Source: Syntrophaceae bacterium (GTDB taxonomy: Bacteria > Desulfobacterota > Syntrophia > Syntrophales > UBA2185). From it: DNA of 41,095 bases. This document shows positions 24,807 to 33,180 of this stretch, one piece after another; the stretch's first letter is position 1, and every line of letters begins with the position of its first letter. The stretch covers positions 921-42,015 of the forward strand of contig PLMX01000178.1 of the NCBI GenBank assembly GCA_003142635.1, given 5' to 3'. Position numbers and translations under genes: made by a program. Below the pieces are notes generated by a model, which saw nothing but the letters and a program-made list of their open reading frames with translations, ran no database searches and had not been told where the DNA came from.

Positions 24807-26495
24807 CTACGCGAATCTGTCCCACGGAGCGACCGACACTTCATTTAGAAATCTTGACTTCACTGGGCCAAGCGTCTCCGTTTGCAGCGCCGTTTGCTGG
24901 CCGAGATCAGCCAATTCTTCGATTTCCTGTGGTGAATCCAATTTATAGCTCCCAGGCATCGTCATGGTGTTGACTCGTAGAAAGCGTGGCTCCCCTAGTA
25001 GGTGACGTGTGAGTTTTAGCGAAGATTCTTGTTGCACATTCATAAGTAAATCCAGTATCTTTTTCTTCCACAACCAGCCAATAAGCCCAGCTTTCGTCTG
25101 CTTTCGAACAGTGAACGGTTCTTCAGTCGTACCTACGCTCAGCACATCAATTCGCTCCAGTGGGATTCGAAGAAAGCAGGTTGCTTCAACAACAGCAGCC
25201 ATCGCAGGGGAATTTGCCCATACCCCACCATCGAAATAGCTGCTCTCGGCGACCATGTTGGCGATTTTTGCTGCAGTGAAGAACGTTGGTGCTGCCGCAG
25301 TTGCAAGTGCAGCATGTGCGGCTTGTATGTTTGCGTCGGCTGTCAAATCGGGATGATGTGGTGTTCGGAACACGTGAGACACGCCGGCCACGGCATGATA
25401 CGTTGGAATTACTAAGCGGCAACGAGAATCTCGTAGGTATTTCGGTTCACCATCAGGATAGTATGCCTTTTCCAATTCTCGCAGTAATACCTCTTGAGCA
25501 TATTTTGGTTTACAGATATGTCTTAAAATATGCCGCACTCTGCCCCGCAGGCGAGTCACCGGAAAAATAGTAGCCCCCTTCTCTTGATAGAAATCGAGCA
25601 TCTCTTGGCCCGACAGACCGAGCCCTAATCCGATAGCTAGAATTCCGCCAGTCGATGTGCCGGCGATGAGATCAAAGTGGTCTACAATACGGAGATGTGA
25701 CTGACTTTCCCAAGTTGCGAGCGCAGCTGCGGTAAACACACCCTTCAACCCTCCACCATCAAGGGCCAGAATTCTAAATGAAATTCCATCCGAGCCTCGT
25801 CCTCGTACAAGCGGGAGGCGCTCCAGTTGAGCGCAAACCTTTTCAGCGACACTCCTGGCGTCTTCCTCTGCAGATAATCTACGATTCTCGGTCGCATCAA
25901 GGCCATTCTTAAGTTGAGTGAGAAGTATTGGATTCCTTGACAAGAAGTCTTGGGCAACTCCACCGAAGCCACCCAGGAGAAAACAAGGAAGCCCCCGTTT
26001 CATTGCGAGACCAAGCTCAATGGGGATTCCAGCTTGGCCTGCAACCGTATGCCACCACTTGCCTCCAACGACAACCACTGCATCACAGCGTGCCACCATC
26101 CACTTTCGAAGGATTTCCAAACTTTCATCACGGGCTTGGTTTCCTTTGGCTTCAGGTGTTTCATCAACGATTGCCGTTTTTCGCCACTCATCGAGCGAAA
26201 CGACAGAGGGGTCTTTTGACCAAAGGCGGGACACTGCGAGCATCAAAGCGTCTTTCCTACCACCTTGTTCTTGGTGACCCTTGGCTTCTTCCAACAGAAC
26301 TGGCGTGAAGCTAGGGTGGCATCCATGAACAATATGGCCTCCTCGCTGGAATACACAGCGGGAAAATTGGCGCACGAAATCGAGTAGTACCGCACGTTGC
26401 GGCTCTGTGAAGCCCTCCGGAACTGACCCAGATAGCCAGATACGCGCACCGGATAGAGGAACAAAATTGAATTTGTCATGAACATCGTTAGGCAT
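24807..26495 (-). CDS. SLOG-patatin fusion: putative signal-gated phospholipase effector
   Basis: 562 residues. The N-terminal 16-190 region looks like a SLOG nucleotide-sensor domain: ARIWLSGSVPEG, RGGHIVHGCHPS, CDAVVVVGGKW (137-147) and GIPIELGLAMKRGLPCFLLGG. Residues 240-450 are a patatin-like phospholipase with oxyanion loop DGGGLKG (246-252), nucleophile GTSTG (Ser281) and catalytic DGG (Asp422); all key residues are present. No membrane segment was seen. In known systems SLOG domains bind cyclic ADP-ribose-type signals (ThsA) and patatins such as CapV attack membrane lipids once activated. Heading an operon with three TIR genes, it is probably the killer protein of the system. Confidence 0.8.
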   Translation of the reverse strand: MPNDVHDKFNFVPLSGARIWLSGSVPEGFTEPQRAVLLDFVRQFSRCVFQRGGHIVHGCHPSFTPVLLEEAKGHQEQGGRKDALMLAVSRLWSKDPSVVSLDEWRKTAIVDETPEAKGNQARDESLEILRKWMVARCDAVVVVGGKWWHTVAGQAGIPIELGLAMKRGLPCFLLGGFGGVAQDFLSRNPILLTQLKNGLDATENRRLSAEEDARSVAEKVCAQLERLPLVRGRGSDGISFRILALDGGGLKGVFTAAALATWESQSHLRIVDHFDLIAGTSTGGILAIGLGLGLSGQEMLDFYQEKGATIFPVTRLRGRVRHILRHICKPKYAQEVLLRELEKAYYPDGEPKYLRDSRCRLVIPTYHAVAGVSHVFRTPHHPDLTADANIQAAHAALATAAAPTFFTAAKIANMVAESSYFDGGVWANSPAMAAVVEATCFLRIPLERIDVLSVGTTEEPFTVRKQTKAGLIGWLWKKKILDLLMNVQQESSLKLTRHLLGEPRFLRVNTMTMPGSYKLDSPQEIEELADLGQQTALQTETLGPVKSRFLNEVSVAPWDRFA

Positions 26496-26705
26496 GTAAC
26501 CCCCGGTTCAATTGTAAAATGTTTGTCCGTATCCTGTATAATCTCTAAAGTTGGGACATCTGCCCGCAGAACACCAGTGGAAATCTATTCACCGTAATAA
26601 TTTGAAATATTAAGCAGTCGTCGAAGAAAGCAGTTCTTGGTTTGGAGGTTTTATACCAACCTGTATAAATCCCCTACCCGACCCGCACTATCCGCAACAA
26701 AGAAA

Positions 26706-26735
26706 CCCCATTCTCTTTTGAAGAAATGGGGTTGG
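26706..26735. terminator. Perfect 9-bp hairpin, possible terminator
   Basis: AACCCCATT (26706-26714) pairs with AATGGGGTT (26727-26735) over a 12-nt loop. No good T-run follows on either strand, so termination is uncertain. The loop TTTTGAAGAA resembles the loop of the small hairpin at 26996-27015. Confidence 0.4.
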
Positions 26736-26942
26736 CCAAGTCCATATCTATCTCCAGCATAGTAATGCGGGATGAAACTTCTGCAACTGCTCATGACGTG
26801 ATGTGTGGTACTTACTATCATAATTGTCGCTTGAAGTCTACTATAGATAAAATTCCGGTGGCTTAATGACTTCAGAGGAAGAACTATATGAAATAGTATT
26901 TTTTAGAATACGTACAAACGGGTGCTTTCCTCCACAACCAGC

Positions 26943-27015
26943 ATTTTTAAGAAAATATATTTAAGAGTCTACGCATTAGCTTAAAAATACCCATAAAGCC
27001 TTTGAAGAATGGCTT
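26943..27015. repeat. Dispersed AT-rich hairpin repeat, copy C
   Basis: ATTTTTAAGAAAATAT is followed by TACGCATT and CTTAAAAAT (26980-26988); the last 9 bases pair with ATTTTTAAG (26943-26951). A second small hairpin, AAGCC-N10-GGCTT (26996-27015), follows. Copy D has the same order of parts, so the repeat unit is at least 70 bp. Confidence 0.65.
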
Positions 27016-27032
27016 CTTCCTTGTAGTAAATT

Positions 27033-27230
27033 GTGATCCGCTGTAAAGAAAGCCGGGTAATGAGCGAACAGATTGCCAGAGAAATGAGTTATATGATCCC
27101 TCAGTGTGCATTTGCAGAAATACAGGAAGCTACCCATCCTCTCCACATCGACAACCCGGCAGAATTTCAGCGGACGATATTTGCGTTCTTGGGGGACCTA
27201 GGATATACGTACGGTGAGGCCCGCCCTTAA
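27033..27230 (+). pseudogene. C-terminal remnant of an alpha/beta hydrolase
   Basis: The 65-codon frame matches only the end of alpha/beta hydrolases: SEQIAREMSYMIPQCAFAEI, then ATHPLHIDNPAEF and FAFL. The catalytic-His position fits the usual G-x-H-x-x-H-x-x-x-P-x-x-F pattern. The nucleophile elbow and acid, about 200 upstream residues, are missing, and hairpin repeat copy C abuts the break. It is almost certainly a decayed gene end rather than a functional small protein. Confidence 0.6.
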
Positions 27231-27354
27231 GGACTGCCTTTTCACGATTACGTTTATTATTATAGAAAATCAGTGTCACATAAACTGGTCGGAATGAGAA
27301 TAACTCTCCCATCCTTGGACGTAGCTCATTTAAGTTAGATGCTTAATGGTTCCC

Positions 27355-27370
27355 TGGAATATTTATTGCT
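27355..27370 (+). promoter_or_regulatory. Possible sigma-54 promoter upstream of the histidine kinase
   Basis: TGGAATATTTATTGCT has the GG-N10-GC spacing of -24/-12 promoters, with TGG and TTGCT well matched but AAT in place of CAC. It lies 125 bp before the kinase start. If real, the two-component pair is autoregulated by its own NtrC-like regulator. Confidence 0.35.
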
Positions 27371-27494
27371 ACTCATGATATGTAAAAAGAACAAAAAAAC
27401 CCTTAGCACTTTTTGCATTAGCCTTGTGTCGTGATCTTAGAAAGATTATGCATCTTCCTGTTCATGCGCAGCAAGTCTTACGGAAAAGAAAAGA

Positions 27495-29126
27495 ATGGCC
27501 CGTTCGAAGAACACATTGAGCGAAAAACTCAGAATAAATAACAATCTGTTAAGCCATATTTATGAGATCAGTTCCCTCCTCACGCGGTCCCCGGATCTGG
27601 GCAAGGTACTCAACGAGATAACGGATCGTGCCATGAACGGCCTGCATTTCGACCGCGCCATAGTCATGCTGCTAAATACCGACCAGACAAAATTGGAATG
27701 TAAGTGCATCAAAGGTTTCACGCCTCAAGGGGAAAAGCGGGCATGGGAAAAACCGCTGATATTGGAAAAACACGACTGCTACGAAGTAAAGGTTATTGGC
27801 CATGGGGATCCCCGGTTTATTCCCGACACAGAAAATGCCCCTGACGTGACACCCATTGACAAGGTGATTAATCGATATCAGGAACGGAATTCCGTTCTTT
27901 ATGTCCCGCTCAAGATTAAGGACAAGATCCTGGGCCTTCTTGGGGTAGACCGTTACCGGACACGCATGGAAATTACTCATGACGATGTGGAATCTCTCAC
28001 CATATTTGCCAATCAGGCATCCATTATTATCGAGAACGCAAGGTTGTATCAGGCTCTAAATGATGAAAAGGCCCTTTCTGAAAACATTATTAAATGTTCG
28101 ACAAACGGCATTATCGTAAGCGACCTGATGGGTAATATCCTCAATTTGAATCCGCGCGCGGAGGAACTGCTGGATATTCACAAGGAGGATGCAGTAAAAC
28201 TTCGCATTCAGGACGTTTTCAAATTCAGTCTGGATCAGCGGAGGGAAATATACAACGCATTGAAGCGGCTGGAGAATACTCATTTTTTTGATTTTCCTTA
28301 TCAAAGGGCGGATGACAAGAAATTGGTGCTTGATTTGAGCGGCTTTGCTGTTCACGACGATAATCGCAATACTCTGGGAGCCGTCACCATAATTTCCGAC
28401 CTGACGGAAAAGAAAAGGATGGACGATTATCTCTTGCGTGTGGAGAAGTTTGCGGCTTTGGGGCGGATTGCGGCCGGAATTGCTCATGAGATAAGAAACC
28501 CACTGGCCGGCATTTACACTACCGTCCAGAATCTTGAAAGTGAGCTTTCTGAAGGCGGCGTTCAAAGCTCTGAAATGAAAAATATCCTTCACGAAATAGA
28601 CCGGATCGAATTATTGATTCGCGAGCTTCTTGACCTTGTGCGTCCCGCCCCGCTTCACACTGAAGAATTTGATATTCATGATCTGCTTTCAACGACGCTT
28701 TCACTGCTCAAGAAGGAAATGGCGAAGAAGAAAATTGCATTAGAGACGAAATATGATGCTAAACCGTCCATGATCAAGGCGGACCCCTATCGACTTCGGC
28801 AGGTCTTTTTAAATCTGACTATTAATGCTATTGAATCCACGAACAGCAGCGGGAAAATCACGGTGAGAACGGATTCAGTAAAGCAGGGAGACAAAGAAAA
28901 AAATTGGATCTCAGTAGATGTCATTGACGAAGGCATCGGCATTCCGTCAAAACACATGAACCGGATCTTCGATCCATTCTTTACAACCAAAAGCAGTGGA
29001 ACCGGCCTTGGATTAACGGTAACTCACAAGATCATAGAAGATCACAACGGCATGATAGAAGTGGAAAGCCTGAAGGATAAAGGGACCAAGTTCAGGATTT
29101 TACTGCCCGTTGCAAAATTAGAATGA
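27495..29126 (+). CDS. GAF-PAS sensor histidine kinase (NtrB-like)
   Basis: 543 residues with no membrane segments, so a cytoplasmic sensor. A GAF domain (about 20-180, small-molecule sensing) is followed by PAS (about 190-305), the HisKA phosphoacceptor AAGIAHEIRNPLAGI (His331) and HATPase_c with N-box LNLTINAIES, G1 DEGIGIP and G2 GTGLGLT (about 437-505). It is paired with the response regulator that starts 24 bp downstream, and it faces the catabolic operon it probably controls. The ligand could be an acyl-CoA, an acid or redox state; the sequence does not say. The start is the only ATG that fits, preceded by a weak purine-rich site. Confidence 0.9.
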   Translation: MARSKNTLSEKLRINNNLLSHIYEISSLLTRSPDLGKVLNEITDRAMNGLHFDRAIVMLLNTDQTKLECKCIKGFTPQGEKRAWEKPLILEKHDCYEVKVIGHGDPRFIPDTENAPDVTPIDKVINRYQERNSVLYVPLKIKDKILGLLGVDRYRTRMEITHDDVESLTIFANQASIIIENARLYQALNDEKALSENIIKCSTNGIIVSDLMGNILNLNPRAEELLDIHKEDAVKLRIQDVFKFSLDQRREIYNALKRLENTHFFDFPYQRADDKKLVLDLSGFAVHDDNRNTLGAVTIISDLTEKKRMDDYLLRVEKFAALGRIAAGIAHEIRNPLAGIYTTVQNLESELSEGGVQSSEMKNILHEIDRIELLIRELLDLVRPAPLHTEEFDIHDLLSTTLSLLKKEMAKKKIALETKYDAKPSMIKADPYRLRQVFLNLTINAIESTNSSGKITVRTDSVKQGDKEKNWISVDVIDEGIGIPSKHMNRIFDPFFTTKSSGTGLGLTVTHKIIEDHNGMIEVESLKDKGTKFRILLPVAKLE

Positions 29127-29149
29127 TTAACCTCATCTGGAGGAAATGA

Positions 29150-30505
29150 TTGAAACCATCAATCCTGATCGTTGAAGACGAGAAGCTCCTTATGACTTCC
29201 CTGTATAAAGCTCTGTCGAGAGAGGGCTACAAGGTCATTTCGTCAACGACCGGCGAAGAAGCCCTGGATTCTTTCAGGGAAAGCAGCCCCGATATCGTTC
29301 TTCTCGATGTCCGGCTTCCCGGGCTTGACGGCATGCAGGTGCTGAAAACCATCAGGTCCATGGACAACAATGTACCCATTATCATCATGACGGCATTCAG
29401 TGGTATTAAGGGGGCTGTCGAAGCGATGAAACTCGGTGCCCATGACTATATCGCAAAACCATTTGATATCGAGGAGCTGAAATTCGTTCTTGCCAAGTGC
29501 CTTGTTTCTCAAAAAGCGGTAACGGAGGTAAATGAGATTCGCTCCACAAGAAGGGAGCTTTTCACTTTCGAAAATATTATCACGTCCAACGCAAGAATCA
29601 AGACTCTCATCAGCCAGAGTAAACGACTTGCGCAGAACGCTCAATCTACCGTGCTGATAATGGGAGAGAGCGGAACCGGGAAAGAGCTTTTTGCCAACGC
29701 CATTCATTACAACGGGCCCCGCTCCGATGATCCGCTAATCACCGTTAACTGCGCCGCACTCACTGAGGGAATACTTGAAAGCGAACTCTTCGGCCACGAG
29801 AAAGGGGCATTCACGGGCGCCGTGAAGAGGAAAAAAGGTATGTTTGAACTAGCGGATCGGGGGACCCTTTTTCTTGATGAGATTGCAGAGATCAGTAATA
29901 AGACCCAGGTCAAGTTGTTAAGGTTTCTGGAGGAGAAGAAGATTCAACGGGTGGGGGGAACAGAACGTATCGAAGTCGATGTGAGAATTGTTGCCGCGAC
30001 CAATAAGGACCTGCTGCAGCAAATAAAAATGGGGAAGTTCAGGGAAGATCTATATTATCGCCTCAATGTAATTTCCTTTGTCATCCCGCCGTTGAGAGAA
30101 AGAAAGAATGACATTCCTCTCCTCATCGATTATTTCGTCGCCACTTACAACAAAGTCCTGAACAAAAATGTCAGCGGCTGTGACGGCGAGGCACTGGAAA
30201 TACTTAAAAAATATCCGTGGCCGGGAAATATTCGGGAATTGAGAAACATCATCGAAAGAGCAATGCTATTAAGCGACGGCAACATGATCAAGTCGTCAGA
30301 CATTCCCATTGAACATACGTCCACCGACGGAAACTCGAACATGGCGAAGATCAACAACCTTGACCCGATGCCCCTTGACAAACTTATCTCGTCCTACGTG
30401 CAAAGTATCCTGAAACAGTTCGAAAACAACAGGTCCAGGACGGCTGAAGCATTACGAATCACCAGACAAAGACTAAGGCGCATCTTGAAATCCTTGGTGG
30501 ATTAA
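29150..30505 (+). CDS. NtrC-family sigma-54-dependent response regulator
   Basis: 451 residues. The receiver domain (1-118) has phospho-acceptor Asp53 in IVLLDVRLPG and the conserved Lys in YIAKPFD. The AAA+ domain has Walker A GESGTGKE (about 171-178), the sigma-54 contact loop GAFTGA (219-224) and FLDEI as Walker B. The C-terminal Fis-type HTH (about 415-451) ends in RTAEALRITRQRLRRIL. The start is TTG at 29150-29152, set by GGAGG at 29139-29143; the nearby ATG (29146) is out of frame. It likely activates the sigma-54 promoter at 30964-30979 through the inverted repeats lying between its gene and that operon. Confidence 0.9.
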   Translation: MKPSILIVEDEKLLMTSLYKALSREGYKVISSTTGEEALDSFRESSPDIVLLDVRLPGLDGMQVLKTIRSMDNNVPIIIMTAFSGIKGAVEAMKLGAHDYIAKPFDIEELKFVLAKCLVSQKAVTEVNEIRSTRRELFTFENIITSNARIKTLISQSKRLAQNAQSTVLIMGESGTGKELFANAIHYNGPRSDDPLITVNCAALTEGILESELFGHEKGAFTGAVKRKKGMFELADRGTLFLDEIAEISNKTQVKLLRFLEEKKIQRVGGTERIEVDVRIVAATNKDLLQQIKMGKFREDLYYRLNVISFVIPPLRERKNDIPLLIDYFVATYNKVLNKNVSGCDGEALEILKKYPWPGNIRELRNIIERAMLLSDGNMIKSSDIPIEHTSTDGNSNMAKINNLDPMPLDKLISSYVQSILKQFENNRSRTAEALRITRQRLRRILKSLVD

Positions 30506-30538
30506 TTCGGCCCAATCACTGGCCTGATTTCATCCATC

Positions 30539-30556
30539 GTTATCCATCTTCTAATC
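30539..30556 (+). promoter_or_regulatory. Candidate activator-binding site, left arm of 18-bp inverted repeat
   Basis: GTTATCCATCTTCTAATC is the exact reverse complement of 30710-30727, 153 bp away. ATCCATC just before it (30532-30538) adds another half-site. It lies about 410 bp upstream of the sigma-54 promoter, within looping range for an NtrC-type activator. Confidence 0.5.
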
Positions 30557-30709
30557 CTGTTTGATTCAGGTGTTTTACAGATCGATCAAAATACATTCCA
30601 TAAATGAAGGTCCCGGGAATGGATGAAAACCATCCAATTCGCTGATTTTCAGGCTCAATGTAAGAAAGGCTGGAAAGAATAATTGTTCGGTTCCTGATCA
30701 AAAAAATAT

Positions 30710-30727
30710 GATTAGAAGATGGATAAC
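30710..30727 (-). promoter_or_regulatory. Candidate activator-binding site, right arm of 18-bp inverted repeat
   Basis: GATTAGAAGATGGATAAC is the exact reverse complement of 30539-30556. The inner flanks also match imperfectly (TTTGATTCAGG against TTTGATCAGG read on opposite strands). An alternative reading is the ends of a 190-bp MITE-like element, though no target duplication was seen. Confidence 0.5.
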
Positions 30728-30963
30728 TTCATTATGACATCCAGAAATCGGTGCGCGCCATCTCTTTTCACTATATTGCTGTGATCCTTCTCTATTATGG
30801 CCAAGCAAATCTTAAAATCTAAGGCCGCTTTAAATTTCCTGTTTTTCTTGATGTCAATTAAGCGGGTCGTTACAATTCATAATTGTCTCTTGAGGCGCCA
30901 ATAGCAACAACTCAAAAGTCTTTCCCCTTTTTATTTTTTCCTTTTCAAGAAGATATGAATATG

Positions 30964-30979
30964 CGGCACATTGTTTGCT
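30964..30979 (+). promoter_or_regulatory. Sigma-54 (-24/-12) promoter of the CoA-catabolism operon
   Basis: CGGCACATTGTTTGCT matches TGGCAC-N5-TTGCT at all but the first base, with exact GG-N10-GC spacing. It predicts a start site near 30990 and a leader of about 58 nt before the first gene. The NtrC-type regulator just upstream makes this a strong call. Confidence 0.75.
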
Positions 30980-31047
30980 CTCCTGCAAAGTGATTGTTTC
31001 TTGCGTCTAAGACATAAAAGCAAAAGAACAAGGAAAGGAGTGTAGGG

Positions 31048-31971
31048 ATGAAAGAAAAAGCCGTTATCACTGCAGCAATTACCGGTAGTATCCACACGCC
31101 GGTCATGTCTCCCTATCTCCCTATTACGCCCAAGCAGATTGCCGACGAGGCGGTTGCCGCTAGTGAAGCGGGGGCGGCTGTAGCGCATATCCATGTTCGT
31201 GATCCGCAGACGGGTCGTCCGATACCCGATGTGAATCTTATCAAGGAAGTGGTGACCTCGATCAAGAGCAGGTGCAACATGATCGTCTGCATCACCACAG
31301 GCGGCGGGCTTGGCATGACGGCGGAGCAGCGCCTGATACCTGTATCGACATTCAAGCCGGAGCTCGCATCCTTTAATGCCGGCTCTCTCAACTTCGCTCT
31401 TTTTCATGCTCTCGACAAGTACAAGAAATTCAAGTTCGACTGGGAGCCTCAGTATCTTGCCATGACCGAAGATTTCATCTTCCCCAACACCTTCAAATCC
31501 ATGCGTGAGTTCACAACGATCTTCAGCGAACAGGGGACTAAGCCTGAATTCGAAGTTTACGATTCCGGCATGATAAACAACGTGGCATTTCTCATTGAGC
31601 GCGGCTACGTGAAAAAACCCGTCTACATTCAATATGTCATGGGCATCCTGGGTGGTATCACGGCGAGCCCGGAAAATCTCATGTTTCTGGTGGATTATAC
31701 AAAACGTCTCATCGGCGATTTCGAGTTTTCCGTCTGCGTGGCCGGCCGGGCCCAGTTCCCCACCTGTACCCAGTCACTATTGCTGGGTGGTAACTGTCGG
31801 GTCGGCCTGGAGGATAACCTTTACCTGGAAAAGGGTATGATGGCCAAGAGCAACGCCGAGCAGGTGGCGAAGATTGTCCGGATCGCACGTGAGCTGGGCA
31901 TCGACCCGGCTACCCCGGATGAAACAAGGCAGATCCTTGGTCTTAAGGGAATCGGAAAAGTAAATTTCTGA
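31048..31971 (+). CDS. BKACE-family beta-keto acid cleavage enzyme (DUF849)
   Basis: 307 residues, the full family length. The zinc site HIHVRD (His47, His49) and the acidic loop GLEDNLYL (about 253-260) are the hallmarks of 3-keto-5-aminohexanoate cleavage enzyme (Kce) and its BKACE relatives. These condense a beta-keto acid with acetyl-CoA, releasing acetoacetate and a new acyl-CoA. The substrate differs widely in the family; with no lysine-fermentation genes nearby, 3-keto-5-aminohexanoate is unlikely here. It is the first gene after the sigma-54 promoter and probably feeds its acyl-CoA product to the dehydrogenases downstream. Confidence 0.85.
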   Translation: MKEKAVITAAITGSIHTPVMSPYLPITPKQIADEAVAASEAGAAVAHIHVRDPQTGRPIPDVNLIKEVVTSIKSRCNMIVCITTGGGLGMTAEQRLIPVSTFKPELASFNAGSLNFALFHALDKYKKFKFDWEPQYLAMTEDFIFPNTFKSMREFTTIFSEQGTKPEFEVYDSGMINNVAFLIERGYVKKPVYIQYVMGILGGITASPENLMFLVDYTKRLIGDFEFSVCVAGRAQFPTCTQSLLLGGNCRVGLEDNLYLEKGMMAKSNAEQVAKIVRIARELGIDPATPDETRQILGLKGIGKVNF

Positions 31972-32008
31972 TTCCTCTATGCGCAATAAAAGAGTCAGGA
32001 GATAAGAG

Positions 32009-33169
32009 ATGGATTTCAATTTTAGTGAACATCACATCATGTTGAGGGATAGCATTCGTAACTTTGCTTCAAAGGAAATCTGGCCCATCGCCGAGGAGAT
32101 CGATGCAGAGGACAAGTGGCCCGATGGCATGTGGCAGAAGCTGGCAAACATGGGAATTATGGGGATCACCGTTGCTGAAGAGTATGGAGGCGCCGGAGCG
32201 GATCTAATCTCCGCCATCATTGTCCTGGAAGAGCTGTCAAAAGCAAGTCCGGCCATTGCCCTTTCCTGGGGCGCCCATGCTAATCTCTGCTGCAATAATC
32301 TCAACCACAATGCCAGCCCGAATCAAAAAAGTAAGTATCTGCCGCCCCTTTGCACGGGGCAGCACATCGGAGCTCTTGGACTGACAGAGCCTAATGCCGG
32401 CTCTGATGCCGTCAATATCCAGACCGTCGCATTGAGGAAAGCTGATCATTATGTGGTGAACGGCACGAAGATGTTCATCACCAACGGGTCAGTGGCAAAC
32501 ACTATTGTTCTCTATGCCAAGACGGACAAGGGAAAGGGCGCGCGGGGACTTACAGCCTTCATCCTGGACACCAGCTTTCCCGGTTTTTCCGTTTCGAAGA
32601 AGTTGAAGAAGTACGGCCACCGCGGCTCGCCAACGGCGGAGCTGATATTACAGGATTGTATAATTCCAGCAGAGAACGTTATCGGAGAAGAAAACAAGGG
32701 CGTTAACGTCATGATGTCCGGTCTCGATGTGGAGAGGGCTTTCTATGCCGGGGAATCCATCGGGATCGCCGAAGCCTGTCTGGAGCTCTCCCTTAAGTAT
32801 GCCAAGGAAAGGGTTCAGTTTGGAAAACCAATCGGCGCCTTCCAGCTCATTCAGGCCAAGCTGGCGGATATGTACACCCAGCTCGAGGCCGGGAAGATGC
32901 TCTGCTACAAAGCGGCCGTCCTTGCCGAACAGGCAAGAACGGGCGGCAAGGGTACTGAGATACATAAGCTCGCGGCAGCATCCATTCTCTTCAATGCCGA
33001 GATGGCAAGCCGTATCGCCGATCAGGCGGTCCAGATTCATGGCGGTTACGGCTACATGCTCGAATATCCGGTCCAACGATTCTTAAGAGACGCCAAACTG
33101 ATTGAGATTGGTGCAGGAACATCCGAGATCCGACGCCTCATAATTGCAAGAGAGTTGCTCGGAATGTGA
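32009..33169 (+). CDS. Acyl-CoA dehydrogenase (isovaleryl-CoA dehydrogenase-like)
   Basis: 386 residues, a normal acyl-CoA dehydrogenase. GLTEPNAGSDA and FITNGSVAN are the FAD/substrate signatures. The usual catalytic Glu of medium-chain enzymes is absent (IGAGTSEI), but Glu242 in MSGLDVERAF sits where isovaleryl-CoA dehydrogenase has its base. It therefore probably oxidises a branched or otherwise hindered acyl-CoA to the 2-enoyl-CoA, passing electrons to ETF. No etfAB genes are in the window. The gene ends a few bases before the MaoC-like gene, whose ribosome site follows the stop. Confidence 0.9.
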   Translation: MDFNFSEHHIMLRDSIRNFASKEIWPIAEEIDAEDKWPDGMWQKLANMGIMGITVAEEYGGAGADLISAIIVLEELSKASPAIALSWGAHANLCCNNLNHNASPNQKSKYLPPLCTGQHIGALGLTEPNAGSDAVNIQTVALRKADHYVVNGTKMFITNGSVANTIVLYAKTDKGKGARGLTAFILDTSFPGFSVSKKLKKYGHRGSPTAELILQDCIIPAENVIGEENKGVNVMMSGLDVERAFYAGESIGIAEACLELSLKYAKERVQFGKPIGAFQLIQAKLADMYTQLEAGKMLCYKAAVLAEQARTGGKGTEIHKLAAASILFNAEMASRIADQAVQIHGGYGYMLEYPVQRFLRDAKLIEIGAGTSEIRRLIIARELLGM

Positions 33170-33180
33170 GAGGAGGCAAT

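Larger units (their letters stand above)
26496..27032. other. Control region upstream of the SLOG-patatin operon
   Basis: About 540 bases without an intact gene. It includes an inverted repeat TTTATAC-N6-GTATAAA (26650-26669), a 9-bp perfect hairpin AACCCCATT...AATGGGGTT (26706-26735) and hairpin repeat copy C (26943-26988). No clear sigma-70 promoter could be fixed for the minus-strand operon; a TATACA-like -10 lies near 26530-26550. Confidence 0.5.
30506..31047. other. Control region of the CoA-catabolism operon
   Basis: This 542-base gap holds no gene but much signal: several CCATC/GATGG half-sites between 30531 and 30725, including the two arms of an 18-bp inverted repeat; a small hairpin TGGATG-AAAAC-CATCCA (30620-30636); and a -24/-12 promoter at 30964-30979. 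An AAAGGAG ribosome site lies at about 31034-31040. Confidence 0.7.

Noticed and set aside
30539-30727. MITE or insertion-sequence ends
   Set aside because: The 18-bp inverted arms could be transposon ends, but no target-site duplication or transposase was seen, and the position between an NtrC-type gene and a sigma-54 promoter favours activator sites.
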